NCBI GenBank assembly: GCA_963972195.1
Contig: CAXATH010000004.1
Coordinates: 124,001 to 188,000 of the forward strand
Source of the DNA: Litorimonas sp963972195
Lineage (GTDB): Bacteria > Pseudomonadota > Alphaproteobacteria > Caulobacterales > Maricaulaceae
Length of the DNA: 64,000 nt
Reading direction: 5' to 3'
The notes under the pieces are model-generated. The model was not told the origin of the DNA, ran no database searches, and was given only the letters and a program-made list of their open reading frames with translations. Both the position numbers and the translations under genes were made by a program. Positions 9,212 to 18,957 of the stretch are shown here, one piece after another; the first letter of the stretch is position 1; each line of letters opens with the position of its first letter.

Positions 9212-12027
9212 TGGCCCGCGCTCCGAAACTTTCCCTGCCTGATCGGCCCATCGCCATAGATAGCGGGCTGAACCGCGACGACCTCCGCGACGCCCTGGAC
9301 AAAATCGCGGAAGAAGGCGGGAAACAGAAACGAGAACGTGTGTTGGAAGTTCTGCGCCAGACGCTTTCCACCGGGATGGCGCGCGCGGAAGAGCTCTTTT
9401 CCAAAGGACGTCTCGGCGGGCTGGAAATGGCCTCACTTATTGCAGCCATACACGATACGGTCATATTGGGTTTGTTCGAATATACACTCACCCATGAAGT
9501 CCCGGCCGCCAATCCAACCCCGTCAGAAAAACTCGCTCTCTGTGCTGTAGGAGGATATGGCCGCGCCGAAATGGCACCGGAAAGCGACGTCGATCTACTA
9601 TTCCTGACGGCGGAAAGCAAAGGCTCGGCCTATACCGAGCAAGTCACCGAATTCATGCTCTATATGCTGTGGGATCTGGGCCTGAAAGTCGGCCATGCAA
9701 GCCGAACGGTGGATCAGTGCATTAGCCTGGCCAAAGAAGATCAGACCATATTGACCGCGCTTTTGGATTTGCGGTTTTTGCGCGGCGACAAGGCTCTGGC
9801 CGACGCGCTCTATACCAAATTCAGAAAAGACGTGACGCGCGGAAAAGGGCGCAATTATATCGCGGAAAAATTGAATGAACGCGACATGAGGCATGAGCGC
9901 GAGGGCAATTCCCGCTATGTGATTGAGCCCAATGTCAAAGAAGGCAAAGGCGGATTGCGGGATTTGCATGTCCTTTACTGGATTGCCCGGTTCCTGGATA
10001 AGGAAAACCGCATCACGGACCCGCAACTGGCCGATAGCTATGTCGAGCTGGGTCTGTTCGACGCGCAAGCCGCAACGCGGTTTAAGCACGCCGCAGATTT
10101 TCTCTGGCGCGCGCGCATCTGGCTGCATCTGGTTTCAGGCCGGCCAACCGAAACGCTCAGTTTTGACAAACAGACAGAGCTGGCCCGAAAAATGGGCTAT
10201 GCCTCCGGCCCGATCGAAATTGCCGTCGAAAAATTCATGCGCGAATATTTCACCAATGCCAAGGAAGTAGGCGCGCTGACCCGAATTGCCTGCGCCAAAC
10301 TCGAAGAAGAAAAAGCCCTGCGGCTGCCCTCTGGCCTCGAAGCGCTTCTGCCGCGCTCTAGGCGGAATCTGAAAAATAACAATTTGCGCATTGATTACGG
10401 ACGGCTGAATTTCGCTGACCCGCTGCAAATCCGTCACGACCCGTCGATTATTTTACAACTCTTTGAGACCGCCGGACGACGCAACCTGGATATCCATCCC
10501 GACGCATTCTCGGCCATCGATTTCCGCCGCAATATCATTGATACCGACTTTCGGCGTAATCCGGAGAATGCGAAAATATTCAGAAGCATTCTTCTCAAAG
10601 CCAAAGCGCCCTACGCCACACTGAAAATCATGAATGAGGCTGGTGTTTTAGGGCGGTACCTTCTGGAATTTGGCGGCATTGTCGCGCGCACACAGTTCAA
10701 TATGCACCACGCCTATACCGTGGATGAGCATACGCTGCGCCTGGTCGATAATTTTGATAATCTCGAAGATGACCGCCTCAAGGAAGACCTTCCGATCGTG
10801 TCTGAAATCGCGGCGCAATTTACCAAGGAACAGCGCCTTATTATTTATCTCACCTGCTTGCTCCATGATACGGGCAAAGGGCAAGGCGACCAATGTATTG
10901 AGGGCGCGCAATTGGGACGCCGCGCCTGCCGCCGTCTTGGCATGAATAAAAACGTCACCGACACGGTGGCCTGGCTTATCCGCCGCCATCTGGATATGAG
11001 CGAAACTGCGCAAAGGCGCGACATTTCAGATCCTGAAACGATTGCGGACTTTGCCAAACTTGTGGGGTCGTTGGAACGGCTGAACTTGTTGTTTGCCTTG
11101 ACGGTTGTCGATATCCGCTCGGTCGGCCCAGGCATTTGGAATGACTGGAAAGGCGTGCTGCTGCGCGGGCTTTATACGTCGACGGCGGCCTATCTCGAAG
11201 GTCACGAAGATTTAGCGCCCGCCGCCAAAGCCAATGCCGCCCGCGAACAGCTTAGCGAAAAACTTTCGCCAGAGATGAATGCGCGGGTGTTTGACCGTTT
11301 GGACGAATTGACTCAGACCTATTGGCTGAATTTTGATATGGCCGATATGATACGGCATGCCCGCTTTTTCGATCAGGTGTCTCAGGACAAAGTGGATACG
11401 GCGGTTCAGACGCGGCTGACGCGCAATCGCGATATTACGGAATTGTGGGTTTTGACACGAAACCGCTCCGGACTATTTGCCGATTTGACGAAAGCGATAT
11501 CAAGCTGCGGGGCAACAATTGCCGGCGCGCGTCTCCATACAGGAGAAAAAGGTCAGGTTTTCAATGTTTTCTATTTACAAAACACCGAAAAGCTCGCTTT
11601 TGGACGCCAGAGCCAACACGCGCTTGAGACGCTTAGGAAAAGAGCGCAACGCGCCGCGCTCGGAGATGTTAAGGATATGGTTATTCCCAAGCCTATTGCG
11701 TCGCGGCGAGCCGGGGCGATTCCGGTTAAACCGCGCGTAAAATTCGTTAAAAACGACTCCGGTGATGTGACCATTTTGGAAATCGAAGGACGGGACCGCC
11801 CAGGTCTCCTTTCCGATATTGCCTCTATTTTCAGAGATAACGAAGTCGAAGTCCTTTCCGCCCATATTGAAGTGGTCGGCGCGCGCGCAATTGATGCGTT
11901 TTATCTTTGCCTGCCGGGGACTGTTGACGGACGCCTTAAAAACTGCGCTTTGCCCAAAACCATCAGAAAACCTTTAAAAGAACAGATTACAGACCTTTTA
12001 TCCCCGCAGATTTCCCAAGCGGCTTAG
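9211..12027 (+). CDS. glnD: Bifunctional PII uridylyltransferase / uridylyl-removing enzyme
   Basis: Full-length GlnD (938 aa). The nucleotidyltransferase motif GGYGRAEMAPESDVDLLFL lies at about 114-132. An HD-type hydrolase motif (CLLHDTGKG) is near residue 551. Two ACT domains lie at about 746-820 and 854-930, which sense glutamine. The enzyme adds and removes UMP on PII signal proteins and so sets nitrogen status. It overlaps mutS by one base and is followed 37 bases later by murJ, consistent with one transcript. Confidence 0.97.
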   Translation: MARAPKLSLPDRPIAIDSGLNRDDLRDALDKIAEEGGKQKRERVLEVLRQTLSTGMARAEELFSKGRLGGLEMASLIAAIHDTVILGLFEYTLTHEVPAANPTPSEKLALCAVGGYGRAEMAPESDVDLLFLTAESKGSAYTEQVTEFMLYMLWDLGLKVGHASRTVDQCISLAKEDQTILTALLDLRFLRGDKALADALYTKFRKDVTRGKGRNYIAEKLNERDMRHEREGNSRYVIEPNVKEGKGGLRDLHVLYWIARFLDKENRITDPQLADSYVELGLFDAQAATRFKHAADFLWRARIWLHLVSGRPTETLSFDKQTELARKMGYASGPIEIAVEKFMREYFTNAKEVGALTRIACAKLEEEKALRLPSGLEALLPRSRRNLKNNNLRIDYGRLNFADPLQIRHDPSIILQLFETAGRRNLDIHPDAFSAIDFRRNIIDTDFRRNPENAKIFRSILLKAKAPYATLKIMNEAGVLGRYLLEFGGIVARTQFNMHHAYTVDEHTLRLVDNFDNLEDDRLKEDLPIVSEIAAQFTKEQRLIIYLTCLLHDTGKGQGDQCIEGAQLGRRACRRLGMNKNVTDTVAWLIRRHLDMSETAQRRDISDPETIADFAKLVGSLERLNLLFALTVVDIRSVGPGIWNDWKGVLLRGLYTSTAAYLEGHEDLAPAAKANAAREQLSEKLSPEMNARVFDRLDELTQTYWLNFDMADMIRHARFFDQVSQDKVDTAVQTRLTRNRDITELWVLTRNRSGLFADLTKAISSCGATIAGARLHTGEKGQVFNVFYLQNTEKLAFGRQSQHALETLRKRAQRAALGDVKDMVIPKPIASRRAGAIPVKPRVKFVKNDSGDVTILEIEGRDRPGLLSDIASIFRDNEVEVLSAHIEVVGARAIDAFYLCLPGTVDGRLKNCALPKTIRKPLKEQITDLLSPQISQAA

Positions 12028-12064
12028 GCCTGCAAACCCGTGAACCAGCAAAGATAAAGACGCG

Positions 12065-13645
12065 ATGAAAGAGCAGCGCCTTTTAAAATCCACCGCCATC
12101 ATCGCCTCTCTGACGCTGGTCAGCCGGGTACTGGGTTTGGCGCGCGATATTCTCATTGCCGGCTTCCTGGGCGCGGGGGCGGTCAGTGACGCCTTTTTTA
12201 CCGCTTTCAAACTCCCGAATGTTTTCCGCCGCATGTTTGCCGAAGGCGCGTTCAACGCCGCCTTTGTGCCCCTTTATGCCAAGCGCATTGAACAGAAAGG
12301 TGAGAAAGCGGCAGACGAGTTTGCCTCTGAAACCATGGCAGCGCTGTTTGTGACGGTCGGGGCGCTGGTTATTCTTTTCGAACTGACCATGCCGTGGTCT
12401 CTCAATATAATTGGCGGGGGGCTGGACAAGACCCCGCTCGAAAATGGAATCGAGCCGTATAGCCTCGCCGTGGCTTATGCGTGGATCACCATGCCCTATC
12501 TGCTGTTCATGTCGATGGCGGCGCTGTTTTCGGGCATATTGAATACGCGCGGCTTGTTTGGCGTCGCGGCTGCTGTCCCGATCATATTGAATATCTTCAT
12601 GATTGGCTCGCTCTTGGGCCTGCCTCTTTTAGGAGTCGGCAAGTCAGGTCTTGGAATGGGCCTCGCCGTCGCCGTGACCCTCTCGGGAATCGCCCAGATG
12701 GGCGCCGTTCTCTGGGCGTGCCGCAAAGCCGGCGTGAAAATCGGTCTGCGCCGCCCGCGCCTGACACCCGGCGTCAAACGTTTGGTCATTTTGGGTATTC
12801 CGGGGCTTTTATCCGCAGGCATCACCCAGATTAATCTGTTGGTGTCCCATACCATTGCCACTTTTCGCGACAGCGCGGCCAGCTGGCTGACTTATGCCGA
12901 CCGCCTTTATCAACTCCCGCTGGGTATGATCGGTATCGCCATGGGCGTCGCGCTCTTGCCGGCTTTATCGCGCCGTATCCGGGCCGGAGACGAAAGCGGA
13001 GCAAGGAATTCATTTAACCGGGGGATTGAAATTGCCGCCTTCCTGACACTCCCGGCAGCGGTTGCTCTTTTCGTGCTGCCCGATTTTCTAATCGCGGGGC
13101 TTTATCAGCGGGGCGAATTTGTTGCCGAAACAACGGTACAAGTGGCCAAAGCCCTTCGGTATTTCGCCCTTGGCCTGCCGGCATTTGTCTTGATCAAGGT
13201 TCTGACCCCCGCCTTTTTCGCCCGCGAGAACACGAAAGCGCCCATGGTTTTTGCCGCAATATCGGCAGTCGTGAATATCATATTGGGGCTTTTACTCTTC
13301 AATCTCATCGGCTTTGAAGGTCTGGCGCTTGCTACCTCTATCGCGGCTTGGGTAAATGTCGTCTGTCTGTCCCGTTCGCTTTTCAAGACAACGCATCTGG
13401 ATCCGGACGCCCGGCTTATCAGCCGCCTGCCGCGTATCGGACTGGCCAGCGCGGTGATGGGGATCGCGCTTTGGTTTGCCCTTCCCTTTCTTCCGGATTT
13501 TGAAGATTATGGCCTGATTATGGATTTAATCCTGCTCGCGCTCATCTGCGGCGCAGGCGGCGCGCTCTATATTCTTGCGGCTCTGGTCTTGCGGGCTTTC
13601 GGGGTCAGTGATATTCGCGACGCGTTTTCCCGCAAGCGCGCATAA
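12065..13645 (+). CDS. murJ: Lipid II flippase MurJ
   Basis: A 526-residue protein with about 14 hydrophobic helices and the MurJ/MviN start (ASLTLVSRVLGLARDILIAGFLG, then SDAFFTAFKLPNVFRRMFAEGAFNAAFVP). It flips lipid II across the inner membrane for peptidoglycan synthesis. It lies between glnD and trpS with gaps of 37 and 9 bases, the usual alphaproteobacterial order glnD-murJ-trpS. Confidence 0.97.
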   Translation: MKEQRLLKSTAIIASLTLVSRVLGLARDILIAGFLGAGAVSDAFFTAFKLPNVFRRMFAEGAFNAAFVPLYAKRIEQKGEKAADEFASETMAALFVTVGALVILFELTMPWSLNIIGGGLDKTPLENGIEPYSLAVAYAWITMPYLLFMSMAALFSGILNTRGLFGVAAAVPIILNIFMIGSLLGLPLLGVGKSGLGMGLAVAVTLSGIAQMGAVLWACRKAGVKIGLRRPRLTPGVKRLVILGIPGLLSAGITQINLLVSHTIATFRDSAASWLTYADRLYQLPLGMIGIAMGVALLPALSRRIRAGDESGARNSFNRGIEIAAFLTLPAAVALFVLPDFLIAGLYQRGEFVAETTVQVAKALRYFALGLPAFVLIKVLTPAFFARENTKAPMVFAAISAVVNIILGLLLFNLIGFEGLALATSIAAWVNVVCLSRSLFKTTHLDPDARLISRLPRIGLASAVMGIALWFALPFLPDFEDYGLIMDLILLALICGAGGALYILAALVLRAFGVSDIRDAFSRKRA

Positions 13646-13654
13646 GGATAAATT

Positions 13655-14680
13655 GTGACAGATCAACCCCCCTATCAGGGCCCTAATCGGGTGTTTTCCG
13701 GTGTTCAGCCCTCCGGCGCTTTGCATCTTGGCAATTATCTCGGCGCGCTGAAAAAGTTCGTCGACCTTCAGGACGAGATGGAGTGCGTTTACGCGATTGT
13801 AGATTTGCACGCGATCACGGTCTGGCAAGATCCAAAACAGCTGGCTGTCCAAACCCGTGAAATCGCGGCGGCTTTTCTAGCCTCCGGCGTCGATCCTAAA
13901 AAAGCTATTGTTTACAACCAATCTGCTGTGCGCGCCCATACAGAACTCGCCTGGTATTTTAATTGCGTTGCCCGAACGGGTTGGGTTAACCGGATGACGC
14001 AATTCAAAGATAAAGCCGGAAAAAATGCAGAGAAGGCCTCTGTCGGCCTTTATACCTACCCGGTCTTGCAAGCGGCAGATATTTTGGCCTTTAAGGGAAC
14101 ACATGTGCCCGTCGGCGAAGATCAGAAACAACATCTGGAATTATCCCGCGATATTGCGACCAAATTCAACCATGACTTTGGGGTTGATTTCTTTCCTTTG
14201 CCGGAGCCCCTTATTAAAGGGGCAGGGGCTCGGGTGATGAGCCTGCGGGACGGCACGGCCAAAATGTCCAAGTCCGACCCGTCAGATAATTCGCGAATTA
14301 ACCTCACGGATAATGCCGACACAATTTCCAAAAAAATTCGCAAGGCAAAGACCGATGGCGGGATGATGCCGGAAACCCTCAAGGAACTGGAGGATCGCCC
14401 CGAAGTCAAAAATCTGGTCGGGATTTTTGCCGCCTTGTCAGGTCGGACGGATCAGGACATTGTTACCGAATATGCGGGGCGGGGGTTTGGCACCTTTAAA
14501 CCGGCTCTGGCCGATTTAGCGGTGGAAAGCCTTGCGCCGATTACGGAGTTGATGAACCGCTATCTGGCCGCGCCGGATGAACTGGACCGAATTTTATCTA
14601 ATGCCGCCGATCAGGCGTCTGAAATTGCCGACCCTATCGTCGCCGATGTGCGGCGGATTATCGGATTTAGTGGAGCTTAA
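13655..14680 (+). CDS. trpS: Tryptophan--tRNA ligase
   Basis: A class I aminoacyl-tRNA synthetase of 341 aa. The HIGH-type motif appears in SGALHLGNYLGA near residue 20 and the KMSKS loop in GTAKMSKSDPS near residue 205. It charges tRNA-Trp in the cytoplasm. The start is GTG, preceded by AAGGATAA; an alternative ATG is absent before the conserved FSGVQPSG. It follows murJ by nine bases and is followed after one base by the PCu(A)C lipoprotein. Confidence 0.97.
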   Translation: MTDQPPYQGPNRVFSGVQPSGALHLGNYLGALKKFVDLQDEMECVYAIVDLHAITVWQDPKQLAVQTREIAAAFLASGVDPKKAIVYNQSAVRAHTELAWYFNCVARTGWVNRMTQFKDKAGKNAEKASVGLYTYPVLQAADILAFKGTHVPVGEDQKQHLELSRDIATKFNHDFGVDFFPLPEPLIKGAGARVMSLRDGTAKMSKSDPSDNSRINLTDNADTISKKIRKAKTDGGMMPETLKELEDRPEVKNLVGIFAALSGRTDQDIVTEYAGRGFGTFKPALADLAVESLAPITELMNRYLAAPDELDRILSNAADQASEIADPIVADVRRIIGFSGA

Positions 14681-14681
14681 A

Positions 14682-15239
14682 ATGAAATACCTTATATGCG
14701 CCTCCTCGGCTCTTCTTCTGGTCGCCTGCGAAGGCCCGACGGACCCCTCTGACAATGCAGCTGCCGCTGTAGAGTCGATGACTGCTTCGACTGACCAGGA
14801 AACAATGGCTCGGGAAATAACGCCTAACGCAGAAGAAGGCATTGAAGTCTCTTCAATTTACGTTCAGCCGCCCTTCCCCGGCCGCGATGTGGCCGCAGGC
14901 TTTTTCTCTTTGACCAATAACGGAGAAGATGACCGTTTGGTATCCGTCAGCAGTCCAATCAGCGAAAATGTTGAAATCCACAATCACGTTGAAGAAGACG
15001 GCGTGATGAAAATGCGCAGAATTGACGGAGTCGATTTACCGAGCGGAGACACGGTCAGCTTCAAGCCCGGTAGCTACCACATCATGATGTTTGGCGCGAA
15101 CATTCCGGAGGGCGCGGAAGAGGTCTCCGTAACGCTGACTTACGAAAATGCCGCGCCGGTAACAATGACCGTGCCAGTTGGCGAACCCGACGAAGACAGG
15201 CAAATGAATGATGAAATGGACCACGACTCGGGTCATTAA
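14682..15239 (+). CDS. PCu(A)C-type copper chaperone lipoprotein
   Basis: Starts with a lipoprotein signal ending LLLVAC-E (Cys16), so I chose the ATG one base after the trpS stop rather than an in-frame upstream ATG inside trpS. The mature domain fits the PCu(A)C (DUF461) family: a His/Met cluster with HNH near residue 100 and Met residues about ten later, then the H-x-M motif in SYHIMMFG near residue 135. These proteins bind periplasmic Cu(I) for cytochrome oxidase assembly. The far C-terminus is Asp/Met/His-rich and may add metal ligands. Confidence 0.85.
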   Translation: MKYLICASSALLLVACEGPTDPSDNAAAAVESMTASTDQETMAREITPNAEEGIEVSSIYVQPPFPGRDVAAGFFSLTNNGEDDRLVSVSSPISENVEIHNHVEEDGVMKMRRIDGVDLPSGDTVSFKPGSYHIMMFGANIPEGAEEVSVTLTYENAAPVTMTVPVGEPDEDRQMNDEMDHDSGH

Positions 15240-15248
15240 TCTCAAGGC

Positions 15249-16241
15249 CTAATTAAATTTCAATTCTTTTCCGGCCCGTTTCAAATCATTGAGGCGGGCT
15301 TGTTCTTGTCTGAAATTCTCATAGCGTTCTGTGATCGCGGGATGGCTCTCCGAATTGTCCTGAAGTTTGCGGTGCGGATGGGCTGCATCCGCCCAGTAAG
15401 AAATAGCCGCTTCGATATCATATCCGGCGCGGTCCATTAGAACCAGCGCCATACGGTCCGCCTCCAGCTCAAGCTCCCGCGTCGGATTTTCCTCGATGTG
15501 TCCGGCCATGGCATGCGCCATTTCATGCGCCACAATCAACGCCAGGTTCACATCATCCGGCACGACGCGCATTAGCTCTGATGTGATATAAACTTCGCGC
15601 CCATCTGTGTGGCCGTTAATTGCCTGAGAGTAAAATACCCGGGTGGGATAATCACACGCCGTTTCCGGTTGCAGGCGAGTTTCGTAATCCTGGCCTTGGG
15701 GCGAGCGAAGCGTCAGCGTTGTGTTGGCGCCGTTAAAAGCACTTCTAGAAAGCGCACTGTAAAACCGCGTCATGGTCCGCCCCCCGGGGACCGCCTGTCC
15801 ATTGACACGCAAAATCCGGTCGCCGGGCTGTATATCGGCATTATCCGCCGGAGATCCTCGCCGGACGCTGCGTACATACATCGCCTCCGGCTCGACCCCC
15901 ATCAAGCTTTGCGCCACACCTCGCAATTCTTCTGGGTAATCCTCCAAAGCGTGCGCGCGGAACCCCGGGTCCCGAAAGGTTTCCTGACACAGCGCCGTAT
16001 TGGCAAGGCGTAGCGGCGCGCTGACGCGGTCCAGTCGGTCGTTCATATTGCGGTAGTCCCTCAGCAGGAGAGAAAAATCCGCCATTTCCCGATTTGATTC
16101 CGGCAAGTCCGGAACCAAAGAGGGGGCGGGAGCGCCCGCGTCGGCTTGCTCATTGGCCCCTGACCCATTGCTTTCTGCCTCAGGCGCCGAGCAGGCCACT
16201 AGACCCACAGCCAGACAGGTCGTCAGACAGGCCCGGATCAA
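15249..16241 (-). CDS. PDZ-M48 metalloprotease lipoprotein (downstream copy)
   Basis: The signal ends GLVAC-S, so it is probably a lipoprotein. A PDZ-like segment (YVRSVRRGSPADNADIQPGDRI and following) precedes an M48 peptidase core with the zinc motif HEMAH and a downstream LEADRMAL that supplies the third ligand. It is likely an envelope protease or chaperone of the BepA/LoiP kind. Its start overlaps the stop of the upstream M48 gene by four bases (ATGA), and the two share domain order, so they look like a tandem duplication. Confidence 0.85.
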   Translation of the reverse strand: MIRACLTTCLAVGLVACSAPEAESNGSGANEQADAGAPAPSLVPDLPESNREMADFSLLLRDYRNMNDRLDRVSAPLRLANTALCQETFRDPGFRAHALEDYPEELRGVAQSLMGVEPEAMYVRSVRRGSPADNADIQPGDRILRVNGQAVPGGRTMTRFYSALSRSAFNGANTTLTLRSPQGQDYETRLQPETACDYPTRVFYSQAINGHTDGREVYITSELMRVVPDDVNLALIVAHEMAHAMAGHIEENPTRELELEADRMALVLMDRAGYDIEAAISYWADAAHPHRKLQDNSESHPAITERYENFRQEQARLNDLKRAGKELKFN

Positions 16242-17227
16242 GAGCCGGTCTCCGCGTCGGAGTCTGACGATTTGAAATTCGGAACGAGCGTCTCTCCGGC
16301 GTCTTCCTTGGACTTTATTTCGGCGCGGGCGGCAGCGAGGCGTAAGTAGCGGTTCGGAAAGGTTGGGTGGGTCTTGGCCCGTCCGACATTTCGCGGCTCT
16401 GCCTTGGCCAGACGTCTCCAGAAATCTTCAACCCCGTCAATTTCATATCCCGCCCGACGGGCGTAATACAGCCCGACATAATCGGCTTCGGATTCAAAAG
16501 GCCGGGTATATCGCGTCGCCAGACCCGAAAGGATGAAGTTCACAATCACTTTGCGAATATGTCCCATCGTATTGTGGGCCAGTTCATGACCGATAATCAG
16601 CGCGAGCTCTTCGTCATTTTCAACAAAGGCCATCATCCCGGTCGTCACCGTAATATGGCGGCCATCGGCATAAGCATTAACGTCAGAACTCTGTTTCAAT
16701 CGAAGCCGATAGGCGCAGGCCTTATCAGGCGTTACCCGTAAGGGGAGCTTGTCGCGGCCGCTGTCCAGCGTCAGTCTCTTATTATCTTCGAGCGTTTTTT
16801 GAATGTCGCGAACATCCAAATCATCGCCGTCCTCATCCCGAATAATGTCGCCGCGCGAAAGACCGATTTTCTCCGCCGGACTGCCCGGTGCGATTTGAAA
16901 CAGCTCTGTTTCGTCTCCGATTCCGAGTTCGCGCTTTGCCCCGTCCCGCAGCCGTTTTTCATAATTGTCCAGCTCATGCGTCAGCACGCCAATATCCGGC
17001 CCTGTCTTCGGGCAAAGGCCCTGATTGGCGACCAATATCGGCCGGCCCACAGATAAAAGCCGCGCGGCCATGGCATCCCATTCCGTTAAAGCGAGGTTTT
17101 CCTGAAACTGTTTTTCCGCCTTCAACGCCGTCTGGTCGATGCCCGGTAAACGCGTATCAAGGCTGGTACACCCCAGAAGAAGGGCCGAAAGCGCCGAAAC
17201 GGCGATAAATCGGGCAGGAGACGACAT
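16238..17227 (-). CDS. PDZ-M48 metalloprotease lipoprotein (upstream copy)
   Basis: Lipobox LLLGC-T, then a PDZ-like region (APGSPAEKIGLSRGDII) and an M48 core with HELAH and the downstream glutamate in ESEADYVGLYYARR. Periplasmic or outer-membrane-facing protease by family. It is the first gene of a two-gene minus-strand unit and is divergent from nfu, leaving about 77 bases for both promoters. Its partner encodes the same architecture, so the pair may share substrates in envelope quality control. Confidence 0.86.
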   Translation of the reverse strand: MSSPARFIAVSALSALLLGCTSLDTRLPGIDQTALKAEKQFQENLALTEWDAMAARLLSVGRPILVANQGLCPKTGPDIGVLTHELDNYEKRLRDGAKRELGIGDETELFQIAPGSPAEKIGLSRGDIIRDEDGDDLDVRDIQKTLEDNKRLTLDSGRDKLPLRVTPDKACAYRLRLKQSSDVNAYADGRHITVTTGMMAFVENDEELALIIGHELAHNTMGHIRKVIVNFILSGLATRYTRPFESEADYVGLYYARRAGYEIDGVEDFWRRLAKAEPRNVGRAKTHPTFPNRYLRLAAARAEIKSKEDAGETLVPNFKSSDSDAETGS

Positions 17228-17304
17228 GTATTATCTCATGCAAATTTGCGGCCGCGGCGTCAATGCGTCTTGAACAGAGACGGACAAAGGGCCACATTAG
17301 AGAT

Positions 17305-17880
17305 ATGTTTATACAGACAGAAGATACGCCCAATCCCGCGACCCTTAAATTCCTGCCCGGACGGGATGTTGTTGGCAAGGACGGCAAGATGCTCGAATTT
17401 GCGCGCGGCGAAGATGTTTCGCGCGCGCCTTTGGCCGAAATGCTGTTTATGATTCCCGATGTCGAGCGGGTCTTTTTCGGGACGGACTATGTCTCTGTCA
17501 CCCGGGTTGACGACGCGCAGTGGAAGCACCTGAAACCCGCCGTTCTCGGCGCAATTATGGATTTTTATGTCGCTGGCGGCAAACCGCTTCTGGAACAAAT
17601 TCAGGAGTCCGAAGCCGAAGACCGCGTCTATGAAGGCGAAACGCTGGAAATCGTCGAGCAAATCAAGGAATTGATCGAGCTTCGCGTTCGCCCTGCCGTG
17701 GCGCAGGATGGCGGCGATATTGTGTTCCGCCATTTCGACGATGATGACGGATCGGTCTATCTTGAGATGCGCGGCGCCTGCGCCGGATGCCCGAGCTCGA
17801 CCATGACGCTGAAAAGCGGCATTGAAAACCTGCTGAAACACTATGTCCCCGAAGTGACCCGCGTTGAACAGGCTATCTAA
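17305..17880 (+). CDS. Nfu-type iron-sulfur carrier
   Basis: The N-terminal 90 residues form the Nfu_N domain (MFIQTEDTPNPATLKFLPG), and the C-terminal domain holds the CxxC cluster site in GACAGCPSSTMTLKSGIE. It carries 4Fe-4S clusters to target enzymes. I chose the ATG that starts MFIQTED because this is where family members begin; an in-frame ATG 42 bases upstream adds an unconserved extension. It is followed immediately by tsaB. Confidence 0.93.
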   Translation: MFIQTEDTPNPATLKFLPGRDVVGKDGKMLEFARGEDVSRAPLAEMLFMIPDVERVFFGTDYVSVTRVDDAQWKHLKPAVLGAIMDFYVAGGKPLLEQIQESEAEDRVYEGETLEIVEQIKELIELRVRPAVAQDGGDIVFRHFDDDDGSVYLEMRGACAGCPSSTMTLKSGIENLLKHYVPEVTRVEQAI

Positions 17881-18495
17881 TTGCTGACGCTGGGGCTGGA
17901 TACGACAGGCAAGGCCTGTTCCGCCGCTCTGGTCGATGAAGGGCGCATTATCGCGCACGTCTCCGAACCGATCGGACGCGGCCACGCCGAACGCCTCGCC
18001 CCCCTCGTCAAAGACATGATTTATAACGCCGGACGCAATATTTCTGACGTCTCGCGTGTCGGCGTTTGCACAGGTCCCGGCAGTTTCACCGGACAACGCG
18101 TGGCGCTGTCTTTTGCCAAAGGCTTTGCCTTGCCGCGAAAGCTCCCCGTCATCGGTCTGTCGTCTCTGGAAATTTGGGCAAGAGAAGCCGACCCGGAACA
18201 AAATAAATTCGTGGTTAGCGTCGCCGATGTTCGGCGCGGAGAGCTTTGCTGGGCCGCGTGGAAAAACGGAAAAGCCGAAATTTCTCCTGTGACGCACAAA
18301 GCTGAAGAAGCCGAAACTTTGATTAAGGCGCTAAAGCCGGATGACGTGCTTCGCGACCAACCGATTTCTACCGTCATTTTAGCGTGGCTTGCCCAGCATG
18401 AGACGCCGCATTCCGCGCCTGCTTTGCCGCTCTATTCGCGCGGGCCGGACGCCAAGCTTCCCGGCGGTTTGAAGCCGCCCGCAATCGCCTCATGA
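17881..18495 (+). CDS. tsaB: tRNA t6A37 synthesis protein TsaB
   Basis: An ASKHA-fold protein of 204 aa. It has the LGLDTTGKACSAAL phosphate-loop-like start and the VGVCTGPGSFTGQRV motif typical of TsaB/YeaZ. It partners TsaD and TsaE to make threonylcarbamoyl-adenosine on tRNAs that read ANN codons. The start is TTG, placed directly after the nfu stop with GAACAGG upstream; no ATG is available near the conserved N-terminus. Overlaps rimI by four bases. Confidence 0.92.
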   Translation: MLTLGLDTTGKACSAALVDEGRIIAHVSEPIGRGHAERLAPLVKDMIYNAGRNISDVSRVGVCTGPGSFTGQRVALSFAKGFALPRKLPVIGLSSLEIWAREADPEQNKFVVSVADVRRGELCWAAWKNGKAEISPVTHKAEEAETLIKALKPDDVLRDQPISTVILAWLAQHETPHSAPALPLYSRGPDAKLPGGLKPPAIAS

Positions 18496-18917
18496 TACGC
18501 CGATTAGGGCCGTCTGATGCGCCCTTAATGTCCACGATTCACCGAAAGTCTTTCTCCGCCGGATGGCCGCCGGCAGAAATGCGTCTGCATATAGACAAGG
18601 ATTTATGCCTTGGCCTCGGCGATCCGCTTTCGGCATTTATTCTGGTGCAAATTGGTGGGGATCAGGCCGATATCCTGACCATTGCCACACATCCCGACCA
18701 CCGCAGAAAGGGCTTGGCGCGGCAGCTTCTGACCGAAGCCGAACAAATCCTCCAAGCCGACGGGGTAGAAACGCTGTTTCTGGACGTATCGGAATTAAAC
18801 GATAGCGCCAAGTCGCTCTATAAATCCTGCGGCTATCAGGCGGTCGGGCGCCGCCCCCGATATTACCGCACTCCGAATGGCCGCGTGGCATCGATTACCT
18901 TTTCAAAATCCTTATAA
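18492..18917 (+). CDS. rimI: GNAT acetyltransferase RimI
   Basis: A 141-residue GNAT protein. The acetyl-CoA binding motif A is HPDHRRKGLARQLL, and the C-terminal motif has the NDSAKSLYKSCGYQAVGRRPRYY pattern usual for RimI. It acetylates the N-terminus of ribosomal protein S18 in E. coli. ATGA overlap with tsaB and the short gap to fur give the alphaproteobacterial order tsaB-rimI-fur. Confidence 0.92.
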   Translation: MIRRLGPSDAPLMSTIHRKSFSAGWPPAEMRLHIDKDLCLGLGDPLSAFILVQIGGDQADILTIATHPDHRRKGLARQLLTEAEQILQADGVETLFLDVSELNDSAKSLYKSCGYQAVGRRPRYYRTPNGRVASITFSKSL

Positions 18918-18957
18918 GGCTCTGGACGGCGGGGTTTATGGGTAGTAAACCCAAACC

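Noticed and set aside
14577..14681. Earlier in-frame start for the PCu(A)C lipoprotein
   Set aside because: It lies inside trpS; the ATG at 14682 gives a signal peptide with a lipobox.
17260..18297. 345-codon minus-strand frame across nfu and tsaB
   Set aside because: Both plus-strand genes are certain; the antisense product has no recognisable domain or start signal.
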